Below, in pieces: positions 9,213 through 18,388 of a stretch of DNA of 64,000 nt. Source of the stretch: an uncultured Collinsella sp. (lineage in GTDB: Bacteria > Actinomycetota > Coriobacteriia > Coriobacteriales > Coriobacteriaceae); NCBI GenBank assembly GCA_958415625.1, contig CATYZI010000011.1, positions 1-64,000 on the forward strand. The letters are read 5' to 3'. Below the pieces are notes generated by a model. The model was not told the DNA's origin and ran no database searches. It saw nothing but the letters and a program-made list of their open reading frames with translations. The position numbers and the translations under genes were made by a program. Each line of letters starts with the position of its first letter. Position 1 is the stretch's first letter.

Positions 9213-9713
9213 ATGAATAGTGCGGTTACGCTGGTCGACTTCGACCGGTTGCTCAATGGACTCGACCATATCTATTCGGAGTTCTCGCGCGCCTGCGGTC
9301 TTTCGGACTGCGCTTACTGGATGCTCGTCGATACCAGCACGGCGGGCGGCAGTATTGCCGTAAGCCGCCTGACGAGCGAATGGTTCTACAGCAAGCAGAC
9401 CATCAACTCGGCCATTAAAACCTTGACGGCGCGGGACTTTGCAACGTTGGAGTTTGCCGAAGGCAGCCGTAAGAACAAGGTTGTGCGTTTGACCGAAGCG
9501 GGCATGCGGTTTGCCGAGCGTTATGCGCTGCCGGCACTCAAGGCCGAGCAGCGAGCCTTTGGCGCGCTTGAGCCGTGTGAGCAACGCGAGATTATGCGCT
9601 TGATCGGCAAATTCTCCCAGGTGCTCGATGAGGAGTGCGAGACATTTAAGCAGCAGGTGGCAGCTGCAAGCCAGACGCAGGATCAATGTGAGGGGGAGTC
9701 GTGCGACTGTTAA
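9213..9713 (+). CDS. MarR-family transcriptional regulator
   Basis: A 166-residue winged-helix regulator, probably a repressor of the following exporter genes. The recognition-helix region reads VSRLTSEWFYSKQTINSAIKTL, followed by a wing (FAEGSRKNKVVRLTEAG) typical of MarR proteins. Three clustered cysteines at the very end (CEGESCDC) are unusual and could sense metal or redox state; this is inference. Its stop codon overlaps the ABC gene, so the three genes form an operon. It lies behind a good promoter with two candidate operators. Confidence 0.9.
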   Translation: MNSAVTLVDFDRLLNGLDHIYSEFSRACGLSDCAYWMLVDTSTAGGSIAVSRLTSEWFYSKQTINSAIKTLTARDFATLEFAEGSRKNKVVRLTEAGMRFAERYALPALKAEQRAFGALEPCEQREIMRLIGKFSQVLDEECETFKQQVAAASQTQDQCEGESCDC

Positions 9714-11437
9714 TGAGGTTTCTGAAGCCCTATCGAGGGCTTGTCGCAGTGACGCTGCTGGTGCTGCTGGTTGATAACGTCGGCACGCTGTTGGTTCCCA
9801 CGATGCTGGCGAACATGGTCAACACCGGTATCACCACGGGTGATGTCGACTACATTTTGCGCAATGGCCTCTACATGCTTATCGCGACCGGCATGGCCAG
9901 CGGTGGCGCGGTGCTGGGCTGCTATCTTTCGGCGCGCTTGGCCGCCAACGTGGCCTGCGATATCCGCAATGCCGTGTACGACAAGTCGCTCGAGCTCGCG
10001 GCCAGCGACTTTGAGCGCTTTGGCACCGGATCGATGATCACGCGCTCGCTCAACGACATCAACGTGATTCAGCAGGCGATTCTGCAGACGATTCAGCTGG
10101 TGCTGCCCGTGCCGTTTTTGGCTGTGGCGGGCATCATCTTCGCCTGGTTTATCGATCCTGCCATGGGCACGCTTCTGGGCGTCGTGGTTGCGATTGTGCT
10201 GGTGGCGGCGGTCTTTACGGTTGCCAACGCGGCTCCGATCTTTATGCGCTTGCAGAGCTTTATCGACCGCATGAACGTGGTGCTGCGCGAAAACATCGTG
10301 GGCGTGCGCGTCATCCGTGCGTTTAACAAGGAGCATCACGAGGAGCGGCGCCTGGACGAGGTGTTCAGCGACTACGCCGCCAACGCCATCAAAGTCAACC
10401 ACCTGTTTGTGGGCCTCGACAGCTCAAGCTTCTTTTTGATGAACATCGCCGAGGTAGCGGTGCTGTGGGTTGGCGGCAACCGCGTGGGCGCCCACGCCAT
10501 GCAGATCGCGAGCATCTCGGCGGTGCTGGAGTACGCGCTTCTGATCCTGTTCTTTGTGATGATGGCGCAGATGGTGGTGCTGACGCTTCCGCGTGCCGCC
10601 GCATGTCTGAACCGCGCACAGCAGGTGCTGGAGATTAAGCCGAGCATCGTCGATGGCCAGCGTACGCTCGATGCGGCCGCGTCCGACTCAAAGGACGGGG
10701 CCGATACGGTCGCCGTGTTCGATCACATGTCGTTTCGCTTTGACGATGCCGACGAGGACACCCTGTGCGACCTGAGCTTTGCCTGTCGTCGCGGGCAGAC
10801 CACCGCGATCGTGGGCTCGACGGGCTCGGGCAAGTCGACGGTGGCAAAGCTTCTACTGCGCTTCCACGATGCCACCAAGGGCATCATTCGCCTGGACGGC
10901 GTCGATCTGCGCGAGCTTTCGCAAGGTGAGATTCGCGGGCGCATCGCCTATGTGCCGCAGAAGGCGTGGCTGTTCTCGGGTACCGTGGCAAGCAATCTGC
11001 GCTTTGGCAACGAGGACGCGACCGAGGCGGACATGCTTCATGCGCTGCAGGTTGCCCAGAGCACCTTTGTGCTCGATCAGCCGCAGGGGCTCGATACCCC
11101 GGTTGCCCAGGGCGGTACGAACTTTTCGGGCGGCCAGCGCCAGCGCCTGGCCATTGCTCGCGCGCTCATGAAGCGCGCCGACCTGTATATCTTCGACGAC
11201 AGTTTTTCTGCTCTGGACTTTAAGACCGATGCCGCCCTGCGCCATGCGCTGCAGGACGAGACGCGCGACGCCGCGGTGCTCATCATCGCGCAGCGCATCT
11301 CGACGATTCTGCACGCCGACCAGATTGTCGTGCTCAAGGATGGCGAGGTCGTGGGCCTGGGCACGCATGGCGAGCTTATGGAAACCTGCGAGGTGTACCG
11401 CGCCATCGCGGAATCGCAGATGAAGGGAGGTGAGTAG
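9701..11437 (+). CDS. ABC exporter half-transporter, degenerate-ATPase partner
   Basis: A 578-residue half-transporter with six membrane helices followed by a nucleotide-binding domain. Motifs are Walker A GSTGSGKST, signature FSGGQRQRLAIARAL and Walker B YIFDDSFSALD, in which the usual catalytic Glu is Asp followed by Ser. This pattern marks the degenerate-site subunit of heterodimeric exporters such as LmrCD, BmrCD and TM287/288. GTG 9701 follows GGGGGAG and overlaps the MarR stop; an ATG at 9713 is less well placed. Its partner is encoded directly downstream. Probable role is drug, peptide or lipid export under MarR control. Confidence 0.93.
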   Translation: MRLLMRFLKPYRGLVAVTLLVLLVDNVGTLLVPTMLANMVNTGITTGDVDYILRNGLYMLIATGMASGGAVLGCYLSARLAANVACDIRNAVYDKSLELAASDFERFGTGSMITRSLNDINVIQQAILQTIQLVLPVPFLAVAGIIFAWFIDPAMGTLLGVVVAIVLVAAVFTVANAAPIFMRLQSFIDRMNVVLRENIVGVRVIRAFNKEHHEERRLDEVFSDYAANAIKVNHLFVGLDSSSFFLMNIAEVAVLWVGGNRVGAHAMQIASISAVLEYALLILFFVMMAQMVVLTLPRAAACLNRAQQVLEIKPSIVDGQRTLDAAASDSKDGADTVAVFDHMSFRFDDADEDTLCDLSFACRRGQTTAIVGSTGSGKSTVAKLLLRFHDATKGIIRLDGVDLRELSQGEIRGRIAYVPQKAWLFSGTVASNLRFGNEDATEADMLHALQVAQSTFVLDQPQGLDTPVAQGGTNFSGGQRQRLAIARALMKRADLYIFDDSFSALDFKTDAALRHALQDETRDAAVLIIAQRISTILHADQIVVLKDGEVVGLGTHGELMETCEVYRAIAESQMKGGE

Positions 11438-11438
11438 C

Positions 11439-13445
11439 ATGACCGAGGAGCTCGAGAAGCAGGGCGGCGTTGATGACGCCGTTGCCGCGAGGCTGGTCGA
11501 GGGAACGGCTGCCGCGTCGACCGAGCTGGATGACGCCGCCAAGGCTGCAGTCGAGCGCGAGGCTCGCCGCCAAGCGCTCTACGAGGAAAACGAGCGTGCC
11601 GAGGACGAGCGTGCCCGCGCCGAGGCAGAGCGTATGCGCGACGTGGACGACGAAGACGAAGACGAGACGCCCCGCGATACCTGGGCGACGGTGCGCCGCC
11701 TGTGGAGCGAGGCCGCCGGCGACCACTGGCGCTTCTATATCGTGTTCGCGAGCATCGTGTTCTATGCCATCTTTAACACTGCGGCGCCGGCTTACAGCGC
11801 CCGCGTGATCGATGAGCTATGGGGGCACATGAAGGTGGCGTTTGCCAACAACACTACCTTCAGCATTACCTGGGAGAACTGTGGCAGGACCATCTTCATC
11901 TACTTTATGATCTGGACCGCCGCCGCCTCGTTCTACGCACTCCAGAGCTTTTTGATGTCGAGCGTTGCCGAGCGCCTCAACCTGCGCCTACGCAACCGCA
12001 TCGCACAAAAGCTCAACCGTCTGCCGCTTGCCTACTTTGACGCGCATCGTCCCGGCGAGGTCGTCAGCCGTGCGACCAACGACTTGGACAAGATGTCCGA
12101 GAGCATGCAGCGCGGCTTGCTGCAGCTTCTGGTGTCGATCGGTACCGTGGTGGGTGCCGTGAGCGTGATGTTCGTGTTTAGCGTGCCGCTCACGCTCGTC
12201 TTTTTGTTCTTTACGGCGCTTTCGCTGCTGGTGACGAAGGTCGTGTCTCGTCGCACGCACGATGTGACGGGTGAGCGCCAGGAGTGGGTGTCCAAGATTA
12301 CGAGCGCGGTCGAGGAAGGCTACTCGGGCCGTCTGGTGATCCGTGCGTTTAACCGCGAGCGTCAGAGCTCTGCCGAGGTACACGAGGCTTCGAAGGAGCT
12401 GGCGCGCGTGAGCACCAAGGCCGACTTTATGATTAACGCCGTCGGTCCCGCGGTGCGCTTTATCGGCCGCTTGGCGCAGATCGTGATTGCGCTTGTGGGC
12501 TGCAGCATGTTGGTTGCCGGGCATATGACCGTCGGCGTGTTCCAAGCGTTCTTCCAGTTTATCTACGAGGCGTCCGAACCCATGACGCAGCTGTCGTTTA
12601 CCTTTAACTCGCTGCAGAGCGCGCTGGCGAGCGCCGAGCGCGTGTTCGACCTGCTCGACGAGTCCGAGATGGAAGCCGATCCGTTGCCGGCGGACGCCGC
12701 CAAGCTGCCGGGCAAGGTGGAGGGCCGCGTCGCTTTTGAGCATGTGCGCTTTGGCTATGCGCCCGACAAGCCGCTTATGCGCGACGTGTCGTTTGTCGCC
12801 GAGCCGGGCCAAAAGATCGCGGTGGTGGGAACCACAGGTGCGGGTAAGACCACACTCATCAATCTGCTCATGCGCTTCTACGAGATCGACGGTGGCCGCA
12901 TCACCCTCGACGGTGTGGACACGAGCCGCATGGACCGCGGCGAGCTGCGCCAGCAGTTTGGCATGGTGTTGCAGGACGCCTGGCTGTTCGACGGCACGAT
13001 TGCCGAAAACATCGCCTACGGCTGCCCCGAGGCAACGCGCGATGAGATCGTGGCTGCCGCCCGCGCCGCGCAGGTCGACTTCTTTGTGCGCACCATGCCG
13101 CAGGGCTACGACACGCGCGTGGCCAATGATGCCGAAAGCATCAGCCAGGGCCAGCGTCAGCTGCTGACCATTGCGCGCGTGCTGCTCAACAACCCGGCGA
13201 TTCTCATTCTGGATGAGGCGACCTCAAGCGTGGATACGCGCACCGAGCTTGCCATCGGCCGTGCCATGGACGCGCTCATGCATGGGCGCACAAGCTTTGT
13301 GATCGCGCATCGCCTGTCGACGATCGTGGACGCCGACCTGATCTTGGTCATGGATCACGGCAACATTATCGAGCAAGGCACGCATAAGGAACTGCTGGCT
13401 GCCGAGGGTGCTTACGCCGACCTCTATCTGAGTCAGTTCGCATAA
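11439..13445 (+). CDS. ABC exporter half-transporter, canonical-ATPase partner
   Basis: A 668-residue partner of the preceding gene. It has an extra, highly charged N-terminal region of about 85 residues rich in Glu and Arg, probably helical, before the six membrane helices. The ATPase domain has Walker A GTTGAGKTT, a shifted signature ISQGQRQLLTIARV and a canonical Walker B LILDEATSSVD. Together the two proteins give one working and one degenerate ATP site, as expected for a heterodimer. ATG 11439 follows GGAGG by eight bases; a GTG at 11430 is possible but overlaps that site. Confidence 0.93.
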   Translation: MTEELEKQGGVDDAVAARLVEGTAAASTELDDAAKAAVEREARRQALYEENERAEDERARAEAERMRDVDDEDEDETPRDTWATVRRLWSEAAGDHWRFYIVFASIVFYAIFNTAAPAYSARVIDELWGHMKVAFANNTTFSITWENCGRTIFIYFMIWTAAASFYALQSFLMSSVAERLNLRLRNRIAQKLNRLPLAYFDAHRPGEVVSRATNDLDKMSESMQRGLLQLLVSIGTVVGAVSVMFVFSVPLTLVFLFFTALSLLVTKVVSRRTHDVTGERQEWVSKITSAVEEGYSGRLVIRAFNRERQSSAEVHEASKELARVSTKADFMINAVGPAVRFIGRLAQIVIALVGCSMLVAGHMTVGVFQAFFQFIYEASEPMTQLSFTFNSLQSALASAERVFDLLDESEMEADPLPADAAKLPGKVEGRVAFEHVRFGYAPDKPLMRDVSFVAEPGQKIAVVGTTGAGKTTLINLLMRFYEIDGGRITLDGVDTSRMDRGELRQQFGMVLQDAWLFDGTIAENIAYGCPEATRDEIVAAARAAQVDFFVRTMPQGYDTRVANDAESISQGQRQLLTIARVLLNNPAILILDEATSSVDTRTELAIGRAMDALMHGRTSFVIAHRLSTIVDADLILVMDHGNIIEQGTHKELLAAEGAYADLYLSQFA

Positions 13446-13476
13446 TGTGACAAAGGGACAGTCCCGCATGTCACAT
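13445..13476. repeat. TGTGACA-type palindrome
   Basis: ATGTGACA and TGTCACAT are outer arms with an inner GGGACAGTCCC palindrome. Looser relatives occur after other genes (44917-44962). It overlaps the stop codon of the ABC gene. Confidence 0.65.
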
Positions 13477-13483
13477 CAAAAAG

Positions 13484-13521
13484 AAAGGCGCGCCGGGGAT
13501 GGATTCCCTGGCGAGCCTTTT
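13484..13521. terminator. Bidirectional terminator
   Basis: AAAGGCGCGCCGGGG pairs with CCCTGGCGAGCCTTTT, with runs of A and T outside. It serves the convergent ABC and serine acetyltransferase genes. Confidence 0.75.
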
Positions 13522-13558
13522 GCGTCGGTGCCGATGTTGTTTTGTGCCGCTCGCGTTC

Positions 13559-14263
13559 CTAGCGCTCGTCCACGAGCTTGGCGACGAGGGCCTTGAGCTC
13601 GGCCACCTCTCGCTCGAGTTCTTTGACGCGGCGGGCATTCTCGGTGATGCCCTGACGGTTGAGCGCGGACTGCTCGGCGGCGTCATCGGGCATGTACTCG
13701 CGATGCTGCTTGGCATCGAAGCTCTCCTCGAACACGCGGCAGCCGTTGCGCTTGATGATGCGTCCCGGCACGCCAACGACGGTGCAGTTGTCGGGCACGT
13801 CTTTAACGACGACCGAGTTGCCGCCGATCTTGACGTTGTTGCCGATGCGAATGTTGCCGAGCACCTTGGCGCCCGTGCCCACGGTGACGTTGTTGCCCAG
13901 GGTGGGGTGGCGCTTGCCGGTCTCGTTGCCGGTACCGCCGAGCGTGACGCCCTGGTAGAGCACGCAGTTGTCGCCCACAATGGTGGTCTCGCCGATGACG
14001 ACGCCCATGGCGTGGTCGATAAAGAAGTGCTTGCCAATTTGCGCGGCGGGATGAATCTCGACGCCGGTGATGTGGCGGGTGATTTGTGAGAGCACGCGGG
14101 CGAGTGAGCGATGACCATGCTCCCAGAGCCAGTGCTCGGGTACGTGGTTCCACTTGGCATGCAGACCGGGGTACGAAAGGAAAATGACCAGGCCGTTTTG
14201 CGCGGCGGGGTCCTGCGCCTGGACGGTCTTGATGTCCTCGCGAATGGTATTGATAAAGCTCAC
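13559..14263 (-). CDS. cysE: Serine O-acetyltransferase
   Basis: A 234-residue enzyme that makes O-acetylserine from serine and acetyl-CoA, the first step of cysteine synthesis. It shows left-handed beta-helix hexapeptide repeats and the catalytic stretch GKHFFIDHAMGVVIGET, followed by LYQGVTLGGTG, which is diagnostic of serine acetyltransferase. The C-terminus adds a charged helix (RRVKELEREVAELKALVAKL) that is probably a coiled coil. The GTG at 14263 follows GGGAGGG and begins MSFINTIRED, the best start; an upstream extension is open but lacks a site. No cysK is adjacent. Confidence 0.92.
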   Translation of the reverse strand: MSFINTIREDIKTVQAQDPAAQNGLVIFLSYPGLHAKWNHVPEHWLWEHGHRSLARVLSQITRHITGVEIHPAAQIGKHFFIDHAMGVVIGETTIVGDNCVLYQGVTLGGTGNETGKRHPTLGNNVTVGTGAKVLGNIRIGNNVKIGGNSVVVKDVPDNCTVVGVPGRIIKRNGCRVFEESFDAKQHREYMPDDAAEQSALNRQGITENARRVKELEREVAELKALVAKLVDER

Positions 14264-14487
14264 CGGCCGCCCTCCCTTAGCGCCATGGCAATGCGATTCA
14301 ATAAAGTATAGCGATTCGCTAGGGATTAGGAAGAGCAATCTTTCACGGCTTTGCGTGACAGGTGTCAGTTATGCAAACTTGCTGGTAATGGAGTCATGCT
14401 TTTGTGGGGTTGCGCACGAGGGGGCGCTGCGACCGTATACTGGTCAACTTGGACGTATCCGCGCCCACAACTGAGAGGTTTTACTTC

Positions 14488-15135
14488 ATGGGTTTCATCA
14501 ATTTTATCGCCGAGCTGCTCAAAGACCCGCGCACTGCGATCGCCAGTTGGATCGCCGCCGGCCCGCTTATGGCCTACGGCTGCGTGTTCCTGATCATCTT
14601 TATCGAGACGGGCGTGGTATTCTTCCCGTTCCTTCCCGGCGATTCGCTGCTGTTTGCCTCGGGCTTCTTTGCCCACAACGGCGGCTTTAATATCGTGGCC
14701 CTGCTGGCCGTCGCATGGGCGGCTGCCATTTTGGGTGATCAGTGCAACTTTATGATCGGTCACTTCTTTGGCAAAAAGATCATCGCTTCGGGTAAGGTCA
14801 AGGCCATGACGCCCGAGCGCATTAAAAAGTCCGAGGACTTCTTGGACAAGTGGGGCCACCTGGCCATCTTCCTGGGCCGCTTCTTCCCGTTTATCCGCAC
14901 CTTCGTGCCCTTTATCGCCGGCATGGGCGGCATGCACTGGCGCAACTTTGTCATCTACAACGTGCTGGGCGGCATTACCTGGTCAACGCTCTTTACGCTG
15001 CTGGGCTACTTCTTTGGCGGCATCCCCTTTGTGCAGGAGCACTTTGAGCTGCTGATTATCGGCATCGTTGCCGTGTCGATTATCCCGACCGTGGTCGGTC
15101 TGGTTAAGGCTAAGCTGGGCAAAAAGAACGCTTAG
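14488..15135 (+). CDS. DedA-family membrane protein
   Basis: A 215-residue inner-membrane protein of the DedA/SNARE-associated family. Known members support membrane homeostasis and some flip undecaprenyl phosphate or phospholipids. The hallmarks are present: FLPGDSLLFASGFFAH, GDQCNFMIGHFFGKK and FLGRFFPFIRTFVPFIAG. About five hydrophobic segments are visible. ATG 14488 follows GAGAGG. It stands alone between the divergent cysE gene and a terminator. Confidence 0.93.
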   Translation: MGFINFIAELLKDPRTAIASWIAAGPLMAYGCVFLIIFIETGVVFFPFLPGDSLLFASGFFAHNGGFNIVALLAVAWAAAILGDQCNFMIGHFFGKKIIASGKVKAMTPERIKKSEDFLDKWGHLAIFLGRFFPFIRTFVPFIAGMGGMHWRNFVIYNVLGGITWSTLFTLLGYFFGGIPFVQEHFELLIIGIVAVSIIPTVVGLVKAKLGKKNA

Positions 15136-15164
15136 CTCGAGCCGGCGCGCAAACCGTGCAGTTG

Positions 15165-15197
15165 AGGCCCGTCACCGCGTACGGTGGCGGGCCTTTT
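15165..15197 (+). terminator. Terminator of dedA-type gene
   Basis: GGCCCGTCACCG pairs with CGGTGGCGGGCC (one G-T pair) across CGTA, followed by TTTTT. Confidence 0.9.
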
Positions 15198-15423
15198 TGC
15201 TTCGGTCAAATGAAAATACTTTACTTAGTTAAAGAAAAGCGTTTTATCCGACGCGTGTGCGGAGTACAATCTCGTGCATGCGAATCGACGTGCCATCGGC
15301 TTTGATGCCGTTCGCGTGTCCCGTCCGGCTCTACGCTCCGGGCGTGCGACGTTGCGACGCGGTCGGCCCCGGTCCTTGCGTGCGGGTTCGCGAGTATGCA
15401 ACTGTGTATGTAAGGAGCGACAT

Positions 15424-16476
15424 ATGACTGTCGAGAAGAAGGATATCGATTGGGGTAGCCTCGGCTTTGGCTACATGAAGACCGATTACAGCTACGAGGC
15501 TCATTGGAAGGATGGCGAGTGGGACGAGGGCGGCCTGACTACCGACCACACCCTGCATGTCTCCGAGTGCGGTGGCATCTTCCATTACTGCCAGGAGGTC
15601 TTTGAGGGCCTGAAGGCCTACACCGCCGAGGACGGCAGCATCGTTTGCTTCCGTCCCGACATGAACGCCGAGCGTATGTACAACTCTGCGCAGCGCCTCG
15701 AGATGCCCCCGTTCCCCAAGGACAAGTTCGTTGAGGCCGTCAAGCAGGTCGTTTCTGCCAACGCCGCCTGGGTTCCGCCCTTCGGTTCCGGCGCGACCCT
15801 GTACGTGCGTCCGTTTATGATCGGCTCCGGTGACGTGATCGGCGTGGCTCCCGCTCCTGAGTACACGTTCCGCATTCTCGTGACCCCGGTCGGTCCGTAC
15901 TTTAAGGGTGGCCTTAAGCCCGTCAAGCTGCGCGTTTCCGAGTATGACCGTGCAGCACCGCACGGTACCGGCAACATCAAGGCCGGCCTGAACTACGCCA
16001 TGTCCCTCAAGCCCACGATGGAGGCCCATCGCGAGGGCTATGCCGAGAACCTGTATCTCGACTCCGAGTCCCGCACCTATGTCGAGGAGACCGGTGGCGC
16101 CAACGTCCTGTTCGTGAAGGAGGACGGCACCCTCGTCGTTCCGCAGTCGCACACCGACTCCATCCTGCCCTCCATCACCCGCCGTTCGCTCGTTCAGGTT
16201 GCTCAGGACCTGGGCATGACCGTTGACCAGCGTCCCGTCGAGTGGGCCGAGGTCAAGGCCGGCACCTTTGTCGAGTGCGGCCTGTGCGGCACCGCTGCCG
16301 TCATCTCCCCGGTTGGCGAGATCGACAACAAGGTTTACGGCGCCGACGAGACCGTGACCTTCCCGGCTGGCTACACCGAGATCGGCCCTGTGATGAAGAA
16401 GCTCCGCGAGACTCTGACTGGTATCCAGTCTGGTGCTGTTGAGGATAAGCACAACTGGGTCTATACCGTGGCGTAA
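15424..16476 (+). CDS. ilvE: Branched-chain-amino-acid aminotransferase
   Basis: A 350-residue class IV PLP aminotransferase that interconverts leucine, isoleucine and valine with their 2-oxo acids. QEVFEGLKAY, the Lys-containing GTGNIKAGLNYAMSL (Lys about 186) and EVKAGTFVECGLCGTAAVISP match the longer BCAT type found in eukaryotes and many bacteria. ATG 15424 has AAGGAG seven to eight bases upstream. About 150 leader bases follow a TACAAT box (15265-15270); I see no T-box or leucine-rich leader peptide there. Confidence 0.95.
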   Translation: MTVEKKDIDWGSLGFGYMKTDYSYEAHWKDGEWDEGGLTTDHTLHVSECGGIFHYCQEVFEGLKAYTAEDGSIVCFRPDMNAERMYNSAQRLEMPPFPKDKFVEAVKQVVSANAAWVPPFGSGATLYVRPFMIGSGDVIGVAPAPEYTFRILVTPVGPYFKGGLKPVKLRVSEYDRAAPHGTGNIKAGLNYAMSLKPTMEAHREGYAENLYLDSESRTYVEETGGANVLFVKEDGTLVVPQSHTDSILPSITRRSLVQVAQDLGMTVDQRPVEWAEVKAGTFVECGLCGTAAVISPVGEIDNKVYGADETVTFPAGYTEIGPVMKKLRETLTGIQSGAVEDKHNWVYTVA

Positions 16477-16660
16477 GCTGCCATAGCTGCTCGGCCCGAG
16501 GGCAACCTTCCTTTCCGGCGCGTCCTCGGACATGAAAGAACCTCCGCTGCGCACTTCGTGCGGCGGAGGTTCTTTCGTCCTGCGGAGTGCGCCGGAAAGG
16601 ATGGTTGCCCTCGGGCCTGCGTTACCTCGGCGCTGCCGTTACGGGCAATATAGATCTGAA
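16477..16660 (+). other. Nested two-level palindrome after ilvE
   Basis: Outer arms of 29 bases (16493-16521 and 16589-16617) match in 28 positions; they begin GGCCCGAGGGCAACC. Inside lies a second hairpin, GAAAGAACCTCCGC with its complement (16534-16554 / 16558-16576). The whole could fold into a single stem-loop of about 125 bases. It probably ends or protects the ilvE transcript. Confidence 0.7.
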
Positions 16661-16671
16661 TTAACGATGGC

Positions 16672-16700
16672 GCGCGGCCTTTTAGGCCGCGCTTTTGTTT
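16672..16700 (+). terminator. Rho-independent terminator
   Basis: GCGCGGCCT and AGGCCGCGC arms, then TTTTGTTTT. It follows the nested palindrome and may be the true end of the ilvE transcript or of a short RNA. Confidence 0.8.
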
Positions 16701-16730
16701 TGGTTCGCGCCATGTGGGGGTGATGGCGAC

Positions 16731-16931
16731 GTGCATTTTTGCGAGTATTCTGCAATCGAAGGCCCCTGCATACCGACCTCGGGCAAAAAATCGGGATTTC
16801 TCGATGTTTTCTACGAATGATGGGCGGGGTTATGGGCTGACAGCGTTTGATTTGCAGGGATATTCGCGGTCTTTGGCATTTATCGTAGCGCCCGAAGCTC
16901 TTGGTTATGTTGAATACTCCTAAAAATGCAC
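16731..16931. repeat. 201-bp segment with 20-bp inverted ends
   Basis: GTGCATTTTTGCGAGTATTC (16731-16750) and GAATACTCCTAAAAATGCAC (16912-16931) are inverted copies with 18 of 20 matches. No convincing gene lies inside. It is either a miniature mobile-type element or a structured RNA; nothing in the window decides between them. Confidence 0.5.
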
Positions 16932-16963
16932 GGCGCTTAGAGGGGGACCTTCGCGAAAAAGGA

Positions 16964-17000
16964 AACCGCCCCGTCGAAGTATGCGTTCGACGGGGCGGTT
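16964..17000 (-). terminator. Terminator of lemA-type gene
   Basis: AACCGCCCCGTCGAA and TTCGACGGGGCGGTT are perfect arms; on the minus strand a T-rich tract (TTTCCTTTTT) follows. Confidence 0.9.
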
Positions 17001-17037
17001 TATACATTTGGCCGATTAAGGATGCGCTGCCAAACTA

Positions 17038-17589
17038 CTAGAACTTGACGGTCGGGGCCTGGCGGGCTGCTTCGGCGGCCTCAAAGCCCTGGCGCTCCTT
17101 AAACTGGAAGATGCCGGCAAAGATGACAGCCGGGAACGTCTGAATGGCGTTGTTGTAGCTGAGCACGCAATCGTTGTAGCTCTGGCGTGCATAGCTAATC
17201 TTGTTCTCGGTATCCTCGAGCGATGCCTGCAGCTGCGTAAAGTTGGTGTTTGCCTTAAGATCGGGGTAGGCCTCGGCTACGGCGAAGAGCTGGCGCAGCG
17301 CACCGGTCAGCACGTTGTCGGCTTCCATCTTGGCCTCGGGCGTGGTGGCCTTGACGGCGGTGTTACGCGCACTGATCACGGCGGAGAGCGTCTCTTGCTC
17401 GTGCTTGGCGTAGCCCTTGACGGTCTCGACCAGGTTGGGGATCAGGTCGTTGCGGCGCTGCAGCTGCGTATCGATGTTCTGCCAGGCGTTATCGATGCGG
17501 TTACGCTTGGTGACCATGTTGTTGTAGATGCCGGCGATGGCGCAGACAATCACAATGACAACAACGATGCCGATGATGACGGTAATCAT
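17038..17589 (-). CDS. LemA-family protein
   Basis: A 183-residue protein with one N-terminal membrane helix (about residues 2-22, ITVIIGIVVVIVIVCAIAGI), followed by the LemA helical domain. The stretch NRIDNAWQNIDTQLQRRNDL and the following LIPNLVETVKGYAKHEQ are diagnostic. Function of the family is not well defined; members face the outside or periplasm and associate with membrane proteins. ATG 17589 has GGAGA five bases upstream. Confidence 0.93.
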   Translation of the reverse strand: MITVIIGIVVVIVIVCAIAGIYNNMVTKRNRIDNAWQNIDTQLQRRNDLIPNLVETVKGYAKHEQETLSAVISARNTAVKATTPEAKMEADNVLTGALRQLFAVAEAYPDLKANTNFTQLQASLEDTENKISYARQSYNDCVLSYNNAIQTFPAVIFAGIFQFKERQGFEAAEAARQAPTVKF

Positions 17590-17800
17590 GATGTCTCCGT
17601 TTCGAATGGCCGCGGCGGCATGCGCCAGCTGCCGTTGGTATAACGCTACTAGTATACCCGCAACGTTTTGCCGTGCCGAACTTTCCGGTAAGCGTTGTGT
17701 TTTCGGCGGGGTCGGTACCGGGGCAAAGCGCGCGAGGTACAGGTGTAAGATATGCGACAGATTGACGAGTGTTGTCTTTGCCCTGAGGATGGCGATACCA

Positions 17801-18385
17801 GTGGACCTTCGCATCAAGAAAACCTACCGTGCCCTGTTCGATGCCTTTACCGAGCTTCTCGAGGAGCATCGTTTTGAGGACCTGACGGTTGCCATGCTGT
17901 GCGACCGCGCCATGATTCGCCGCACGACGTTCTACAAGCACTTTCGCGACAAGAACGATTACTTTGCCTTTTATATCGATGAGCTCATGTCGGGCTTGCC
18001 GCAAAAACAGCCCGATGAGGCCGGCGCAGTGTCTGCCGAGGACGTGCGCGCGCTTCGGCACGCGATTTTGGACGATGCCATGGATTTGATTCTGGCGCAC
18101 GAGCAGCTCATGGATAACATTTTGGCAAGCAGCATGTCGGGCATGTTGACCAACGTTATTTGCGACCGTATTGCCCGCTCCATCCGCGAGCGTGTGATGA
18201 ACGTGCTTGCCGAGGATGCCCTGGCCCCCGTGTCACTCGAGACGACGTCTGAGTTTGTCGCCGGCGGTATTATTCGACTTTTCACGATATGGTGGGAATC
18301 GGGCCACGATCTTGAGCGTCGACCCGAGATGGCCGACGTGGTCGATGCACTGTTTGAGCGGACCATGACACCGGTGCATCACTAA
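17801..18385 (+). CDS. TetR-family transcriptional regulator
   Basis: A 194-residue regulator. The helix-turn-helix VAMLCDRAMIRRTTFYKHFRDKN is in the standard position, and the C-terminal ligand domain is of the short type seen in DhaS/SczA-like Gram-positive regulators. The GTG at 17801 begins MDLRIKKTYRAL, the usual start of this subfamily, with AGGATGG seven bases upstream; the ATG at 17789 lacks spacing for a ribosome site. It is divergent from the LemA gene, so it may control that gene or act elsewhere. Confidence 0.88.
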   Translation: MDLRIKKTYRALFDAFTELLEEHRFEDLTVAMLCDRAMIRRTTFYKHFRDKNDYFAFYIDELMSGLPQKQPDEAGAVSAEDVRALRHAILDDAMDLILAHEQLMDNILASSMSGMLTNVICDRIARSIRERVMNVLAEDALAPVSLETTSEFVAGGIIRLFTIWWESGHDLERRPEMADVVDALFERTMTPVHH

Positions 18386-18388
18386 AAG

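Noticed and set aside
15271..15423. T-box or branched-chain leader peptide before ilvE
   Set aside because: No T-box sequence, no specifier stem, and the short upstream reading frame is not enriched in Leu, Ile or Val.
16700..16960. Small coding gene in the lemA-ilvE gap
   Set aside because: Open frames of about 60-70 codons exist but have no ribosome site, and the stretch is explained by the 201-bp inverted-end element.
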